Shown here one piece after another: positions 63,649 to 64,000 of a DNA stretch of 64,000 nt. The notes below the pieces were generated by a model. That model was not told the DNA's origin, did not search any database, and was given only the letters and a program-made list of their open reading frames with translations. Origin of the DNA: Asaccharospora irregularis DSM 2635. GTDB lineage: Bacteria > Bacillota > Clostridia > Peptostreptococcales > Peptostreptococcaceae. Location of the stretch: NCBI RefSeq assembly GCF_900129815.1, contig NZ_FQWX01000005.1, positions 1 to 64,000 of the forward strand. Direction: 5' to 3'. Position numbers and translations under genes: made by a program. The first letter of the stretch is position 1, and each line of letters starts with the position of its first letter.

Positions 63649-64000
63649 TTACTCCAAATCCAACAATTTTTTCTTAACTATATATAAAATAGAATTTATT
63701 ATAAGTATCAAAACCATTAAAATAAATCCAGATGCGAATAACCCATGGTAATGCAAGCTGCCTACCTCTGCTGTACCCATTTCCAGTGCTATAAGACCTG
63801 ATATAGTCTGGACTTTGCCTAATAATTTTGGCATCATCGGGCTGTTTCCTATAACCATCATAACTGCCATAGTCTCCCCAAGAGCCCTCCCTAGTGCTAA
63901 AACTACAGAAGCTAAAATACTTCTAAACGAATTTCTAAGTATTATTTTACTGATCATATATTCTTTAGAAACCCCCAAAGCATATGAATAACTTTCATAT
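63649..64000 (-). CDS. pstC: PstC, phosphate ABC transporter permease (partial)
   Basis: The frame is open through the window edge; only the C-terminal 116 residues are visible (YESYSYALGVSKEYMISKI, then LGRALGETMAVMMVIGN and three helices). The EAA-type loop ALGVSKEY and LGETMAVMMV are diagnostic. The upstream part of the gene and any pstS lie right of the window. An apparent TTG start at 63978 is inside the protein and is not the real start. Confidence 0.93.
   Translation of the reverse strand, partial: YESYSYALGVSKEYMISKIILRNSFRSILASVVLALGRALGETMAVMMVIGNSPMMPKLLGKVQTISGLIALEMGTAEVGSLHYHGLFASGFILMVLILIINSILYIVKKKLLDLE

Noticed and set aside
1-64000. CRISPR array, tRNA or rRNA genes
   Set aside because: No regularly spaced repeats, no cloverleaf with a T-loop pattern and no rRNA-like GC-rich stretches were noticed in the intergenic regions; a covariance search would be needed to exclude weak tRNA candidates.

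Overview
The window is about 29-30% G+C by eye, with strong GGAGG ribosome-binding sites, many U-tailed hairpins, and a Gram-positive gene set (a complete agr locus, MacAB-type exporters without an outer-membrane partner, Rrf2, CarD, YtrA, Spo0E-like and DUF3793 proteins, KdpFABC-type potassium uptake). This fits an anaerobic or facultative Clostridia member, most likely a Peptostreptococcaceae or Clostridium relative. The genus is inferred, not shown. No rRNA, tRNA, CRISPR array or prophage was seen.

Layout. 1-2.8 kb: the tail of an IS110 transposase, a small hypothetical gene, ferritin with a clear sigma-A promoter, and a Spo0E-like/PAS/degenerate-GGDEF fusion. 2.9-6.8 kb: a frameshifted leucine-rich-repeat gene, then a complete agr quorum-sensing locus read leftwards (agrA, agrC, agrB, agrD). 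agrD is only 46 codons, and LytTR-type direct repeats precede agrB. 6.9-10.9 kb: a cation/proton antiporter behind its own promoter and a fluoride-riboswitch-like leader with terminator, then panC, panB and a PanG-type ketopantoate reductase without panD. 11-17.8 kb: a Cys/His-rich protein, an ABC exporter (adaptor with two inserted SH3 domains, ATPase, permease) with its two-component system, a DUF134 regulator and a Fur remnant. 18-21 kb: FetAB-like transporter, ferredoxin plus membrane Fe-S protein, CmpB-family membrane protein.

21-31 kb: a YtrA-type GntR/ABC operon with a large dyad operator, a HisJ-like PHP phosphatase, an Rrf2 regulator, an NlpC/P60 protein, a PrpR-type sigma-54 activator, and a Crp/Fnr (YeiL-like) regulator divergent from two five-helix DUF606 transporters of opposite predicted topology. 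31-39 kb: kdpABCDE, all leftward, followed upstream by a chimeric remnant of a response regulator and a membrane protein. 39-48.8 kb: DbpA helicase, TauE/SafE permease, CheV, a CcdA-TlpA fusion, a TcyP-like symporter, a tail-anchored protein made of three 104-residue repeats, and glutathione peroxidase with a decapitated tandem copy.

49-64 kb: SelO, MATE exporter, TIGR02206 and FUSC membrane proteins, thioredoxin, a DUF3793-flavodoxin pair behind a Fur-box-like site, CarD, a cold-shock protein, DUF975 and DUF4003 proteins, a PadR/HAAS/DUF4097 operon, a Cys-rich hypothetical gene and the pstCAB phosphate transporter running off the right edge. Recurring themes are thiol/redox and iron handling (ferritin, Fet, Fe-S proteins, Gpx, Trx, CcdA-TlpA, cystine uptake, flavodoxin) and cell-envelope sensing. 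The best candidates for new biology are the agr circuit, the fluoride-responsive antiporter, the SH3-bearing adaptor and the three-repeat tail-anchored protein.
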